Source: Duncaniella sp. (GTDB taxonomy: Bacteria > Bacteroidota > Bacteroidia > Bacteroidales > Muribaculaceae). Taken from it: a stretch of DNA of 64,000 nt. Made by a program: the position numbers and the translations under genes. Positions 28,698 to 37,875 of the stretch are shown piece by piece (position 1 is the first letter of the stretch; each line of letters opens with the position of its first letter). Below the pieces are notes generated by a model. It saw only the letters and a list, made by a program, of their open reading frames with translations, had not been told where the DNA came from and did no database searches. Location of the stretch: positions 57,300-121,299 of the forward strand of contig JAIDCC010000014.1 in the NCBI GenBank assembly GCA_029056055.1, given 5' to 3'.

Positions 28698-28724
28698 GAA
28701 ATCTCTTCTCATTTACTAAGCTGG

Positions 28725-28760
28725 ATTCCTTGCCGCACTCGATTGCGGCAAGGAATTTTT
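28725..28760. terminator. Bidirectional terminator between GH2 and lutC
   Basis: A 13-bp perfect stem (28725-28737 with 28744-28756, core TTCCTTGCCGCA) with a 6-nt loop is followed by TTTTT on the plus side. It serves the GH2 gene and, from the other side, the converging lut operon. Confidence 0.88.
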
Positions 28761-28766
28761 CATGTT

Positions 28767-29369
28767 TCAATAGAGCAGCACTGTCAGCGAGACAGGGCCT
28801 TGGGCGCCGGTGATGTGAACGGCTTCGATATCCGCCGTGGCCGACGGCCCTGAGAATAGCGACGTGTATTGAATCTTTGACAGGTCCATCTTCGCGTATG
28901 CATTCTGAAGACCGTCGACGATTTTCGTTTTGTCGAGCAGGAGATAGAGGTTTTCGGCAAACAGACCGTTTGCAATTCCGCTGAATGTCTCGGGCGCTAC
29001 GAGCACGCTGCCTGTCTCGCCGATGCCGAGGATACCTTCTCCGACACATGCGTTCAGACGCTCCGCATCCGCCGGTTTTTCAAAATGCTGCGGGTTTACA
29101 TTACCTTCAAAGTCGGCGACAGCACTAAGTACGAGATTGTCGGCCGTAGGACGCAGGTTTTGCTTCAGCCACTCAACAGCCTCCTCGCGCGAAGCGGATT
29201 TGATAATCTTTCCGTCAAACCCTTCGACGTGGCTTACGAAGTTTTCCAGCGGGTCGCCTGCTATGGCAAAGACCGGCACGTCAGGATGCGCTTGACTTTT
29301 CGGGCGATTGGCGCGGATGCGAGCAAGGATGCGCTCGCGCGCGCTTTGAGTTTGGTTTTCTTTCTTCAT
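28767..29369 (-). CDS. lutC: Lactate utilisation protein C (LUD domain)
   Basis: 200 residues, the LutC/YkgG size. LUD-domain landmarks include GILGIGETGSVLV (about 113-125) and the C-terminal GAQGPVSLTVLLY, close to the usual GPRRLHVVLL end of the family. LutABC oxidises L-lactate to pyruvate in the cytoplasm, with LutC as an accessory subunit. It is last in lutA-lutB-lutC, 12 bp after lutB. Confidence 0.88.
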   Translation of the reverse strand: MKKENQTQSARERILARIRANRPKSQAHPDVPVFAIAGDPLENFVSHVEGFDGKIIKSASREEAVEWLKQNLRPTADNLVLSAVADFEGNVNPQHFEKPADAERLNACVGEGILGIGETGSVLVAPETFSGIANGLFAENLYLLLDKTKIVDGLQNAYAKMDLSKIQYTSLFSGPSATADIEAVHITGAQGPVSLTVLLY

Positions 29370-29381
29370 AGCTGTCGGGCG

Positions 29382-30773
29382 TTATTGGTCAGTCTCGTCG
29401 AGATTTGACTTGTTTTCATTATACCATTCTCTGAATGTCTGTTCGGGCGGAATTGGGTTGCGGTGCCATTCGGCCCACGGATTCAAGCCGCTCTCAGCGA
29501 TGGCCGAGGGCGTATGACGGAGCGCCCAAAGGCCGAGACGTTCGGCATGCTGGAGGTTGGTGGAATTTTTGAGCACCTCTCCCATCACGCCCTCTTCAAT
29601 GTCGTGCGTAAAGAGCGACTCACGATTTGCAACCACTACCTCGCGCCAATAGAAAATCAGTTCGGGCAGCGGCACCTTGACCGGGCACACATCTCCGCAC
29701 GAGCCGCAATGCGTACACGAGAAGGGCAGACGCGCGTAGCGGTGCAAATCGTAGGAGGGCATGAGGGCCAATCCGAGAGGGCCCATGTAATTTGCGTCAT
29801 AAGAGATGCCGGAGGTGCGTCTGAACACGGGGCAGGTGTTCATGCAGGTGCCGCAACGCATACATTTCAGCACTTCCCAATACGGTTGACCGAGTCGTTC
29901 GGAGCGACCGTTGTCGAGCATAACCACATGTATTTCCTGCCCCGGAGCGGGAGCTGAAATGTGCGAGGTGTACTGCGTGATGTCATATCCGAGCGAACTG
30001 CGCGACAGGAGTCTGAGAAACAGCGGCAGGTCGGCCTGCGAGGGGATTACCTTCTCGATGCCTATTGTAACTATGAGCAGCGGAGGCACTGTGGCGCAGA
30101 TGTCAACGTCGCCCTCGTTGGAACACATCACAATCGTTCCTGTCTCGGCCACGGCATAATTGCAGCCTATCATGCCGGCGTCGGCCTTTACGTAGCGTTT
30201 GCGCATATCGGCGCGCATCACGCTGTTGAGATATGTCGGGTCGTCGTTCGAGGGGTCCGACCCGAGTTTCTCGGCGAAAATGCGGGCCACATCGGTACGG
30301 AGCTTGTGGATGGCGGGCATCACGATATGACTGTCACGCTGATTGTCGAGCTGCTGAATGCGCTCGCCGAGGTCTGACTCATTGACCTCGATTCCGTTTC
30401 GTTCGAGATACTCGCGCATACTGCATTCGTCCATCGTCATCGACTTGCCTTTGGTCAGCGATGCCACGCCGTGCGAACGCAATATGTCGAGCACGATGTC
30501 GTTGTGGTCAGCGGCGGTCTCGGCCCAATGCACCTTGACGCCGCGCGATGTCAGATTTGCCTCAAACTGTTCGAGATATTTGTCGAGATGCGACAGCGAA
30601 TGTTGCTTTATGCCAGAAGCTATGTCGCGCATTTCCTCCCACTCGGGAAGGGTAGAGGCGACTTTGTCGCGCCGCATTCGCGCCGCCCAGAGGCAACGGT
30701 CGTTGCTCTCGCGGTGTGGAGTGTCGGCGATAAATTCAGCGCCGAGCTTTACTTGATTGACCTGTCTGCTCAT
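29382..30773 (-). CDS. lutB: Lactate utilisation iron-sulfur protein B
   Basis: 463 residues. An N-terminal LUD domain (about 60-290, with GCNYAVAETGTIV) is followed by two 4Fe-4S motifs, CMRCGTCMNTCPVF and CTHCGSCGDVCPVKVP (about 310-380), and a C-terminal helix domain. This is the full LutB/YkgF layout. It carries electrons in lactate oxidation. It starts 8 bp after lutA, so translation is probably coupled. Confidence 0.93.
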   Translation of the reverse strand: MSRQVNQVKLGAEFIADTPHRESNDRCLWAARMRRDKVASTLPEWEEMRDIASGIKQHSLSHLDKYLEQFEANLTSRGVKVHWAETAADHNDIVLDILRSHGVASLTKGKSMTMDECSMREYLERNGIEVNESDLGERIQQLDNQRDSHIVMPAIHKLRTDVARIFAEKLGSDPSNDDPTYLNSVMRADMRKRYVKADAGMIGCNYAVAETGTIVMCSNEGDVDICATVPPLLIVTIGIEKVIPSQADLPLFLRLLSRSSLGYDITQYTSHISAPAPGQEIHVVMLDNGRSERLGQPYWEVLKCMRCGTCMNTCPVFRRTSGISYDANYMGPLGLALMPSYDLHRYARLPFSCTHCGSCGDVCPVKVPLPELIFYWREVVVANRESLFTHDIEEGVMGEVLKNSTNLQHAERLGLWALRHTPSAIAESGLNPWAEWHRNPIPPEQTFREWYNENKSNLDETDQ

Positions 30774-30781
30774 AGGTGTGC

Positions 30782-31525
30782 TTACTTTGCGTCGCCGTTA
30801 AGAATCTCGGCGATATAATAAAACTTGATATCCAGTCCGAATTTTCGCGCCACGCACGATTGATGAAGAAGGCACGACATATCCTGCGAAGTGACATATT
30901 TGAAACCATTTCGGGCGTAGTCGTTGACTTTGTCAAGCCCCTGCTGTCCGGAGCAACTTTTGTCCCAGATGGCAAACGTGCCTCCGAAACCGCAGCACTC
31001 GTCACGACGAGTGGCATAGCCCACCTCTATCCCGTCTACGAGGCTCAGAAGCTTGGCCGTCTTCGAAAATTCCGGAATCATCAGTTCCGTAGGGCGCGCC
31101 TCGTTGAGATAGCGCAGCGAGTGGCAGCCGTTGTGAAGCGCGACACGATGCGGGAAAGAGGCCCACGGCAATGCGTCGACTTTGACAATGTCGTGTAAGA
31201 ACGTCACGAGGTCTACCGCCGAGTGGCGTATCTTCTCTATTTCGGGCGTCTGCGGAATATCGTCGAAATGATTTTTAAACTGGTCGGCACATATTCCCGA
31301 CGGCATCACGATGTAGTCGTAGCCCGCCATTTCAGCGGCCACCGAACTTTCCACCTTGCAGGCGGTGTGGGTGTAGCCCATGTCTTTCATCGGTAGCCCG
31401 CAACATGCGGCGGCCTCGATGAATTCGGGATTAAATCCGAGCCGTCGGAGAAGTTTAAACGAGGAAATGGCTGCCTGAGGTGCGATGGCATCTATATAGC
31501 AGGGTACGAAAAATCCTATTTTCAT
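30782..31525 (-). CDS. lutA: Lactate utilisation protein A (CCG-domain Fe-S oxidoreductase)
   Basis: 247 residues from the ATG at 31525 (MKIGFFVPCYIDAI), which matches the family N-terminus; the frame stays open upstream to 31648, but that part reads as leader sequence. The two cysteine-rich CCG domains are visible: AACCGLPM in the first half and DECCGFGGTF in the second, with NGCHSLR between. It is first in the operon. No clean TAnnTTTG promoter was found in the 190 bp before it, so its promoter is uncertain. Confidence 0.9.
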   Translation of the reverse strand: MKIGFFVPCYIDAIAPQAAISSFKLLRRLGFNPEFIEAAACCGLPMKDMGYTHTACKVESSVAAEMAGYDYIVMPSGICADQFKNHFDDIPQTPEIEKIRHSAVDLVTFLHDIVKVDALPWASFPHRVALHNGCHSLRYLNEARPTELMIPEFSKTAKLLSLVDGIEVGYATRRDECCGFGGTFAIWDKSCSGQQGLDKVNDYARNGFKYVTSQDMSCLLHQSCVARKFGLDIKFYYIAEILNGDAK

Positions 31526-31713
31526 ATCAGTAGAGCATAATGTGCGGTTTTTTGTTTTAACAATTTCGCCGTCGGTTTGGTTGTCTGTGCTCGAGGAAAA
31601 AATAGTTGGGAAATTTTTTTGGAAAAATTTGAAATTTGATGTTGACATTTCGCATGTATGGAGTATATCTATTCACAGACACCCCAATACTCATCATTTA
31701 AAAACCTCCGCTC

Positions 31714-32565
31714 ATGGGTCTTTTCAGCAAATCAAAGAAAGAAGTAAAGGTGGAAGAGAAAGTTGCTTCCACAACCACAACAACCACAACCACCACCACC
31801 ACTACGACCGTTAAGAATGACGAAGGCTTCATGCCCGTCGCTCCCAAGAACGTCGGAAAACTCGATATGGTGATAGCCTTCGACACCACCGGTTCGATGG
31901 CGCAATACATCGACGCTGTCCGTCGCGAAGTGGCCGACCTCATCCCGCAGCTTTTCAGAGACAATCCCGACCTGCGTCTCGGTGTCGTGGCGTTCGGCGA
32001 CTACTGCGACATGATTAATGCGCAGACTTTCGGCCCCGCCTATCAGGTGGAACCGCTCACCGCCAACGAAAACGACCTCATCAAATTCGTCCGCGAGTCG
32101 AAGAACACCTCTGGTGGCGACGGTCCGGAGTTCTACGAGCTTGTCATCAAGAAAATCGTCGAGGAAATGCCTTGGCGCGAAGATTCCACGCGCTCAATTC
32201 TCCTCATCGCCGACGCCATCCCTCACGAACTCGGCTACAGCTATCGCGACTATGTTCAGGGAAATCAGATAGACTGGTGCGCGGAAGCTCGGAAAGCAGC
32301 CGATATGAAAATCAAAATCGACACCGTCACAATTTCCGACGCTGAATGGTTCAGAGAACTCTCGGCCATGACCAACGGTGTCAGCGTCCCGTTCCGCACC
32401 GGCTACAAGACGGCCGAACTCGTGCGCGCCTCTGTCAACGCCCGCGGGTCGGAGAAAAGTCGCGAAATTTTCGACAGCTGCATGAGTTCTTGTGTGGATG
32501 ACGAACTCAAGGAAGTCTACCGTTCCTACCGTAAAGCACGTATCTTTGACCATCCTGACAAATGA
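31714..32565 (+). CDS. vWA domain protein with poly-threonine linker
   Basis: 283 residues, cytosolic. A lysine-rich start (MGLFSKSKKEVKVEEKVAS) is followed by a run of 13 threonines (20-32), coded by a mixture of all four Thr codons, so it is not a simple slippage tract. The vWA domain (about 50-240) has a DTTGSM metal site, GDGPEFYE, and LLIADAIPHE in the second metal-site position. It resembles stand-alone bacterial vWA proteins of stress systems but is not of the TerY branch. It overlaps the next small gene by 4 bp (ATGA), so the two are translationally coupled. Confidence 0.82.
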   Translation: MGLFSKSKKEVKVEEKVASTTTTTTTTTTTTTVKNDEGFMPVAPKNVGKLDMVIAFDTTGSMAQYIDAVRREVADLIPQLFRDNPDLRLGVVAFGDYCDMINAQTFGPAYQVEPLTANENDLIKFVRESKNTSGGDGPEFYELVIKKIVEEMPWREDSTRSILLIADAIPHELGYSYRDYVQGNQIDWCAEARKAADMKIKIDTVTISDAEWFRELSAMTNGVSVPFRTGYKTAELVRASVNARGSEKSREIFDSCMSSCVDDELKEVYRSYRKARIFDHPDK

Positions 32566-32717
32566 AAATCCCCGGAGTCAGTTTCTCATGGAAGCGTGCG
32601 CTCGGTGTCACGAAGGTCAAACGTGATTTCGCACGCGCCACAGGCATCCCCACCACGCGAGGTGGCTTGGAGCGCAAGATTGGCAAAACCATCCTGAACG
32701 CTTTGTTCAAAAAATAG
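32562..32717 (+). CDS. 51-residue basic protein coupled to the vWA gene
   Basis: ATG at 32562 overlaps the vWA stop as ATGA, and the frame ends with TAG at 32715-32717. The product (starting MKIPGVSFSWKRALGVTK, ending NALFKK) has 14 Lys/Arg in 51 residues, a Trp, and a TGIPTTRGG turn, so it looks like a compact nucleic-acid-binding or ribosome-related peptide. I do not recognise a named family. The overlap and the following terminator argue that it is a real gene. Confidence 0.7.
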   Translation: MKIPGVSFSWKRALGVTKVKRDFARATGIPTTRGGLERKIGKTILNALFKK

Positions 32718-32751
32718 AAAGTGAGTTAAAACAAAAAGTGAGTAAAACAAT

Positions 32752-32787
32752 AAGATGCCTCGGGCGTACGCGCCGAGGCATCTTTCA
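32752..32787. terminator. Bidirectional terminator
   Basis: A 12-bp perfect stem (32752-32763 with 32773-32784, core GATGCCTCGG) sits between converging genes. An inner GCGTACGC palindrome can extend it. The plus side continues CTTTCACTTTTCT. Confidence 0.85.
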
Positions 32788-32814
32788 CTTTTCTGTGGGG
32801 GTGTCTATGAAGGG

Positions 32815-33432
32815 TTATTGTTCAAGCGTTTCATACGAGATTGCGTCCATGTAGTAGAACGAGAGGTAGGCTTTGCCCTCCTTGGCCTCACGCTCGGCGA
32901 TGCGCTTGCGATAGTCGTCCATACGCTCCTTGAACGTGGTGAGGTCTTGCTGACCCTGGGCGGCTCGTTCTGTGTCGCATCCAACCTTCGAATTGGCTGC
33001 TTTCTGAGCGGCTTCCTCTCCCTCCTGCTCGGCTATCTCGTTGATGCGTTCGTTGTAGTCTTTCTCAAGAGCTGCGATGACGTCGTTGTCAATGCGTTCT
33101 TCGCGGAACACGCCGGTGACGACAATAGGTTTGTGGATAGTGTTGGCAGGGAAGGGCTGACCCATGAGGGGATAAGCCTCGCAACGTATCTGCACGTTGT
33201 CGGCGTTGCCCTGCACGAAGGCTTTGCGACCTCCATGTGCGCAGAGGTGCGAGCAGATGCCCTCGATGGTGATGGTGTCGTTGACATACTCTTCGGGCTG
33301 TTCGAACACGCGGTCTACGGTGAGTGCGCCGGTTTCCGTTTCGTCTACAGCCTGCGACGATTTTGAGCCGCCGCATGCGGTGGCCAGACATGCCACTGCG
33401 ACAGCGGCGAGAAAGTGAAGTGCTTTTTTCAT
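32815..33432 (-). CDS. Lipoprotein with OB-fold-like domain and CxxxCxHGG motif
   Basis: 203 residues with a lipobox (LATAC, Cys about residue 20). Residues about 38-115 (DTITIEGICSHLCAHGGRKAF and on to GVFREE) look like a small OB-fold beta barrel; Cys, Cys and His in CSHLCAHGG could bind a metal or cofactor. A charged helical tail (about 120-185) follows. It is the last gene of a seven-gene operon, 16 bp after the DUF4857 gene. The metal idea is inference only. Confidence 0.65.
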   Translation of the reverse strand: MKKALHFLAAVAVACLATACGGSKSSQAVDETETGALTVDRVFEQPEEYVNDTITIEGICSHLCAHGGRKAFVQGNADNVQIRCEAYPLMGQPFPANTIHKPIVVTGVFREERIDNDVIAALEKDYNERINEIAEQEGEEAAQKAANSKVGCDTERAAQGQQDLTTFKERMDDYRKRIAEREAKEGKAYLSFYYMDAISYETLEQ

Positions 33433-33448
33433 ATTTGTGTAGGTTTTA

Positions 33449-34702
33449 TTATTTGTTGATTCGTTTCATTAGCATGATGGGGATGAAGGCGAAGAGCCCG
33501 CAGATGAGTGTAGCCACAGCCTTGAGTGCCGTGCCGCGCGGAGTGCAGCCGCGTGCTGCGAAAATCACGATTACGGCAAGTATTACGTTGAGAAGCATGG
33601 CTTGCCATGACCAATTTTCGATGCGCGGATAGACATACTTGTCGTCGGCTTTCGTAAAGGTGGTCGTAAAGGGAAATATCCATTTCTCTACTTCGCGGCT
33701 CATGGCGGTGGGATTGGTGAAGTCGTAGACGGCCAGGATTGAGAAATCGTCGGGCGAAAGGGCTATCCATTTCGAGCTGTCACCTGATTTGACCTTCACA
33801 CACCAACTGAATAGGTTTCGCATGATGGTCAGACGGTCGGTTGCCGGATTGAAATTCACGCCCGAAAGTTTGTCCACCGAGTAGGTCTCGTCATGGTTGA
33901 TGGTGTAGAGATTGCCGTTTTGGTCGGAGAGAAGTCCGTAGTGCAGACGGTCGGCGTTTTCCATCACGAAGACGTGGCGCGGCTCAATCGTGTCGCTGAG
34001 CGTGATGCGGGCCATGCTCGGACGTCCGGCTTGCATCTTCAGGTGATACACCTTGTTGTCGTTGTCGATGATGAGATATCCGTTGTCGTATGCTTTGCGG
34101 GTCGTGACGTTGCCCGATGCCTCCTTCGAGGGGAAGCTGAAACCTTTGTCGGCAAACATGCGTGCGAAGCGCGAGGTCTTGACGTCGTCGAGCGCGTTTT
34201 GCTCGATGTCGATGATTTCTACGTCGTCGTTCATGGTCAGCACCACTTCGGGGTCTTCAAACTTAAAGCGTGCGGGCATCGACTCCATGAGGGGGTAGAC
34301 CGTGGGTATCGAGCGGTTTAGGTCGCGGGGCCACGAGGTGAAAATCCAGCTGTTCATTCTGATGTCGCGCATCGTGATTTCGACCCCTTTTATCGAGTCG
34401 GGAAGCATTCCTTTGGCCGAAAGCTGACCCACGAATATTTCGGGCAGCAGCGAGTCGCGCTGGTCCATGGTGAAGTGTTGTCCGGGTGCTTGGGTCACGG
34501 GGTCTACTTCAAAGATATCGGCTTCTTTCGACTTGCCCGTGCCCTCGAAATCAGTCACGATGAAGCTGTCGGTGATAGGGGAGTAGCTGACGAACGGCTC
34601 GCGGTCGCGCTCGCTGAAACAAAGCGAGTAAAGCCAGGGCAACACCCAGCTCAGCACAGCCGCCGAGAGCAGAAAAAATAATATGTAATGAGTCTTTTTC
34701 AT
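33449..34702 (-). CDS. DUF4857 membrane protein
   Basis: 417 residues from the ATG at 34702, two bases after the permease stop; a TTG six bases upstream is less likely. One N-terminal transmembrane segment (about 5-24, HYILFFLLSAAVLSWVLPWL) precedes a large extracytoplasmic beta-rich domain, perhaps a propeller (repeating short DN/DG turns, about 40-350). Two C-terminal transmembrane segments (about 362-380 and 390-408) follow. It matches DUF4857 as I know it from Bacteroides ABC loci. It is probably the third membrane component of the adjacent ABC system (inference). Confidence 0.7.
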   Translation of the reverse strand: MKKTHYILFFLLSAAVLSWVLPWLYSLCFSERDREPFVSYSPITDSFIVTDFEGTGKSKEADIFEVDPVTQAPGQHFTMDQRDSLLPEIFVGQLSAKGMLPDSIKGVEITMRDIRMNSWIFTSWPRDLNRSIPTVYPLMESMPARFKFEDPEVVLTMNDDVEIIDIEQNALDDVKTSRFARMFADKGFSFPSKEASGNVTTRKAYDNGYLIIDNDNKVYHLKMQAGRPSMARITLSDTIEPRHVFVMENADRLHYGLLSDQNGNLYTINHDETYSVDKLSGVNFNPATDRLTIMRNLFSWCVKVKSGDSSKWIALSPDDFSILAVYDFTNPTAMSREVEKWIFPFTTTFTKADDKYVYPRIENWSWQAMLLNVILAVIVIFAARGCTPRGTALKAVATLICGLFAFIPIMLMKRINK

Positions 34703-34704
34703 AA

Positions 34705-35379
34705 TCAATCCTGATGGCCCTCCTTAAACCGAGCTATCGAACCAAATGAGAAAACTGTGACGATGCCGATAAACGCGATTATCGTGACGAGCATATAGTT
34801 ATAGGCCGCCATGACGTTGGGCTGAAGAAACATCACGAGGAGCACGGCCACTCCGACAAGCCCCAGCAGTATGCGCATATACCAAGTGCCTTCAAGGCAG
34901 ATGGCCGTCACGAAAAGATAGCCGGTAAATCCTGCCAGATACCAGGGAAGCATCGTCAGGAACACGCGCCCTACAAGCTCCGGTTGAAGGATGGTGGCAT
35001 CGTAGATAAGTACGGCTCCCATCTGAAGCAGATAGATGACGAGCAGCTCTAGCAGTCCTGTGGCGAGCATCATCGCCACGAGGCGGAATTGAGGAAAGGG
35101 GAGATGTAGAGTAAGCTTCAGACGTTTCTGCGTCACTTCGGGCACCATCTGCGCTACGCCGAGCGCGAGGCCGATGGCGAGGGGAATGTAGGTGAGGCTT
35201 CCGGCAAACGAGGTGTCTTTGTCGAGCATGGAGAGCCAGAGCGAGATTACGCCATGCTCTTTGATGAATGAGTTGGTGGTGAGAATGGCGTAGGCGGCGG
35301 TGAGGAGCGCCAAAGCTAAGGCTATGAAAAACACCCTCCGCGTCTTGAGCCATTCCTTGAATATGATTGATGAATACAT
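34705..35379 (-). CDS. ABC transporter membrane subunit
   Basis: 224 residues with six predicted transmembrane stretches, starting after a basic cytoplasmic end (MYSSIIFKEWLKTRR). The layout (FKEWLKTRRVFF, a helix, extracytoplasmic loop, then helix pairs) is that of ABC-2 type permeases. It follows the ATPase gene by 24 bp and precedes the DUF4857 gene by 2 bp, so the three likely form one complex in the inner membrane. Substrate and direction are unknown. Confidence 0.8.
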   Translation of the reverse strand: MYSSIIFKEWLKTRRVFFIALALALLTAAYAILTTNSFIKEHGVISLWLSMLDKDTSFAGSLTYIPLAIGLALGVAQMVPEVTQKRLKLTLHLPFPQFRLVAMMLATGLLELLVIYLLQMGAVLIYDATILQPELVGRVFLTMLPWYLAGFTGYLFVTAICLEGTWYMRILLGLVGVAVLLVMFLQPNVMAAYNYMLVTIIAFIGIVTVFSFGSIARFKEGHQD

Positions 35380-35403
35380 TGTCAGGTTGTGTGGATTGGG
35401 CGA

Positions 35404-36303
35404 TTAGTATTTGCCGGTCAGGCCGATGAAGGCATCTTCGAGCGACATGGGTGTGCGTGTCAGGTCGGAGGCTTCATGTCCGGCTTTCTCGACGAAATCT
35501 CTTACGTAGTCTATGCCGTCAAACGAGTAGAGCTCCACTTCGTTGCGGATTTTGCCGGGGTTGATGATTTTCGGGTCGGCTGGGAGTGCGATGTCGCTGT
35601 CGGTGTGGAATGTGTAGCGCCCGAAATCAGAGAGCAGTTTGTCCACGGGCATATGGGTGAGGATTTTGCCGTAATCCAGTATGATGCAGTCGTCGATGAG
35701 GCGTTCGAGGTCCTGAATGATGTGCGACGTCATAAAGACCGTTTTGTCTTCTGCCTTGGCAAATTCTCTCAGGTAGTCTATGAAGAGCCGGCGATAGCCG
35801 GGGTCGAGTCCGAGCGAGAAGTCGTCGAGCACCAGGAGGTCGGCGTTCTGGGCGAGAATCAGTCCCAATGCCACTTGCGAGCGCTGTCCGCACGACATTG
35901 ACGATATCCGTTGGTTGGGCGACACTTTCAGCTTGTTCATCAGCTCGTAGTAGGCCGCGCGGTTCCATTTCGGATAAAACTTCGAATAGAATTTCTCAAT
36001 CTGCTCGATGGTCATGAAGGCATATTGCACGTGTCCCTCGATGAGCAGGGCTATTCTTGCGCGGGTCTCGGGACGCATTTCGGTGATTGACTCGCCGAAG
36101 ATTCGACATTCGCCCGATTGCGGCCGCAGGTAGCCCATCAGTATGTTGATGGTGGTGGTCTTTCCGGTGCCGTTCTTGCCCAACAGTCCGAGTATGCGTC
36201 CCTTGGGCACGTCAAAACTCAGGTCGCTGTAGATGATGCGGCCTTTGCCATAGCGCTGGGTGAGGTTTTTCACCGAAATGACCGGTTGGTTTTCTTGATG
36301 CAT
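35404..36303 (-). CDS. ABC transporter ATP-binding protein
   Basis: 299 residues. Walker A is GKNGTGKTT (about 40-48). The signature is SCGQR instead of SGGQ, Walker B is LLVLDD with Asp in place of the usual catalytic Glu and FSLGLDP instead of PTSGLDP, and the H-loop is MTSH. Residues 225-299 form a C-terminal regulatory part. The changed Walker B and signature may be typical of this subfamily rather than damage, because the rest is intact. It energises the permease encoded next. Confidence 0.88.
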   Translation of the reverse strand: MHQENQPVISVKNLTQRYGKGRIIYSDLSFDVPKGRILGLLGKNGTGKTTTINILMGYLRPQSGECRIFGESITEMRPETRARIALLIEGHVQYAFMTIEQIEKFYSKFYPKWNRAAYYELMNKLKVSPNQRISSMSCGQRSQVALGLILAQNADLLVLDDFSLGLDPGYRRLFIDYLREFAKAEDKTVFMTSHIIQDLERLIDDCIILDYGKILTHMPVDKLLSDFGRYTFHTDSDIALPADPKIINPGKIRNEVELYSFDGIDYVRDFVEKAGHEASDLTRTPMSLEDAFIGLTGKY

Positions 36304-36317
36304 TGTGTGAGTGTGTG

Positions 36318-37859
36318 TTAGAATGTGAGGGAGAGAGAGGCGTAGAAGTCGGTGCCTTTGTTGAGGTGGCGATACTCATGGCGCACGCACTTGGCCGAGA
36401 GGCTCACTACCATTATTGATAGAGCGCGCGATAGGGTTGCGCCGATGTGCATTGCCGATGCGTCGCAGGCCGACATCTCGTAGTTGTGGTGTGCCATTTC
36501 GCCCTCGGGCGACTCCTTGTCAAGCCCGGACAGTTCGGCCGAAGTCGTGGCTATGAATTTTCCTCTGTAGCCGGCGTTGACTCCTGCAGCCCAACGGTTT
36601 CCGAAGCGTTTCGTTGCTCCGATGGCTACCGCCCCTGTGGCGTAGTCGGTCGCGAGTTTGCTCTTCGGGTCTTTCAGGCTCTCTTTGTCTGAATGGTATC
36701 CGCCTTGGACGTTGACCTCTACGGCTGCGTCGGCTCGGTCTGATTGCCATGTCAGGGGGAGCGATAGGGTAGCGCCGTATCTGTCGTGGCTATAATTCTG
36801 GCGTTCGCCGATTTTCTCGTAATTGTCGGCCGATGAGCCGAAGAGGTTTTCGGTGCCGGTGCGCCGTGCGCCTTCTCCGCAAAGGGTGGGCACGAATGAG
36901 AATTGTCCGAACCTGACGAACTGCGAGATATTCAGACCGAAGGTCAGCGTTGATGTCGTGCCGAATTTCAGATTGTTGTAGCCGTCGAGGATGAGGTCTA
37001 CGTTTGTCAGACCGACACGTCCCGTGGCATAGAAACCCTCCTGCTTGCCTATGGGGACAAACTGGAGAGTGCCGTAGAAGCCGGTGAGTTTGTGGGTGCT
37101 GCTTTGTGCGTTTGCTCCACTGAAACGAGAGGCCGTCTCGCCGATGCCGGTGAATACCTTGGTGATGGCGTGGACAGTAGGATTGTAGAAATCTACGTCG
37201 GTGTCCTGCTGATAGATTCTCACCCCGCAGTTGAGGGCTGCCAGATAGTTTGCTCCGATTCGGCGACCGCCTCCTGCTTCGACCCTTAGGTCGGAGACGA
37301 TGTTTCTCACTCGGGGGTCAACGGCTCTGTGGGCGATGGTGGCTTTGTAGTCGGCCTGAATTCCTGCCGACCAGGCTCCGAAGAGACGCCCCCAACCTCC
37401 TCCGAAGAGGTATTGCTGACGTTTCAGATTGCCGCCGGTGTCGTCGCCGAGGATGTAGGGTGCCACGGTCTCGTAGTCGATAACGTCGCTGAAGGAAATG
37501 TCTCGCGTCGTCCCGGTCTGATAGCCGGCATGGCCCCAAACAGTGCTTGCGGCCGACAACTTGTAGCTCGATTCCACTGCTAAGCCGAAGAGGTTGTGTC
37601 CGGAGCCGTTCTGCATTATTATCGGCTCTTCGAATTTTTCAATGTCGGCTGTGAGGGCCGCGGTTGAGATATTCGTTGAGTCGGCGAAGTGCATGGTGGC
37701 CGCTCCCGACGTTAGGTATTCGTGCCTCAACCTTTCGGTGGCGGTCTCTCTGTTCAGTCTGACGGTCAGTAAATTATCACCCCTTTGGAAATCCCCGCAC
37801 ATGGCGGGGACTCCCGAAAGGATGAATGAGACGAGCGTTATGACACCTTTGCGAGTCAT
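36318..37859 (-). CDS. Outer-membrane beta-barrel protein (DUF6850-like)
   Basis: 513 residues with a signal peptide (cut near AMCGDF). The body is a series of amphipathic beta strands with aromatic belts, and it ends in FYASLSLTF, a terminal Phe as expected for BAM-inserted barrels. I associate this gene order with the DUF6850 family; that name is from memory of similar loci. It lies 14 bp before the ABC ATPase and 16 bp after the DUF4876 gene. It may form the outer-membrane exit or uptake pore of the system. Confidence 0.7.
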   Translation of the reverse strand: MTRKGVITLVSFILSGVPAMCGDFQRGDNLLTVRLNRETATERLRHEYLTSGAATMHFADSTNISTAALTADIEKFEEPIIMQNGSGHNLFGLAVESSYKLSAASTVWGHAGYQTGTTRDISFSDVIDYETVAPYILGDDTGGNLKRQQYLFGGGWGRLFGAWSAGIQADYKATIAHRAVDPRVRNIVSDLRVEAGGGRRIGANYLAALNCGVRIYQQDTDVDFYNPTVHAITKVFTGIGETASRFSGANAQSSTHKLTGFYGTLQFVPIGKQEGFYATGRVGLTNVDLILDGYNNLKFGTTSTLTFGLNISQFVRFGQFSFVPTLCGEGARRTGTENLFGSSADNYEKIGERQNYSHDRYGATLSLPLTWQSDRADAAVEVNVQGGYHSDKESLKDPKSKLATDYATGAVAIGATKRFGNRWAAGVNAGYRGKFIATTSAELSGLDKESPEGEMAHHNYEMSACDASAMHIGATLSRALSIMVVSLSAKCVRHEYRHLNKGTDFYASLSLTF

Positions 37860-37875
37860 TATGCTTTTGGGCTGT

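Noticed and set aside
31770..31809. The Thr-codon run as a phase-variable simple repeat
   Set aside because: The codons alternate among ACA, ACC, ACT and ACG without a regular unit, so slippage is unlikely.
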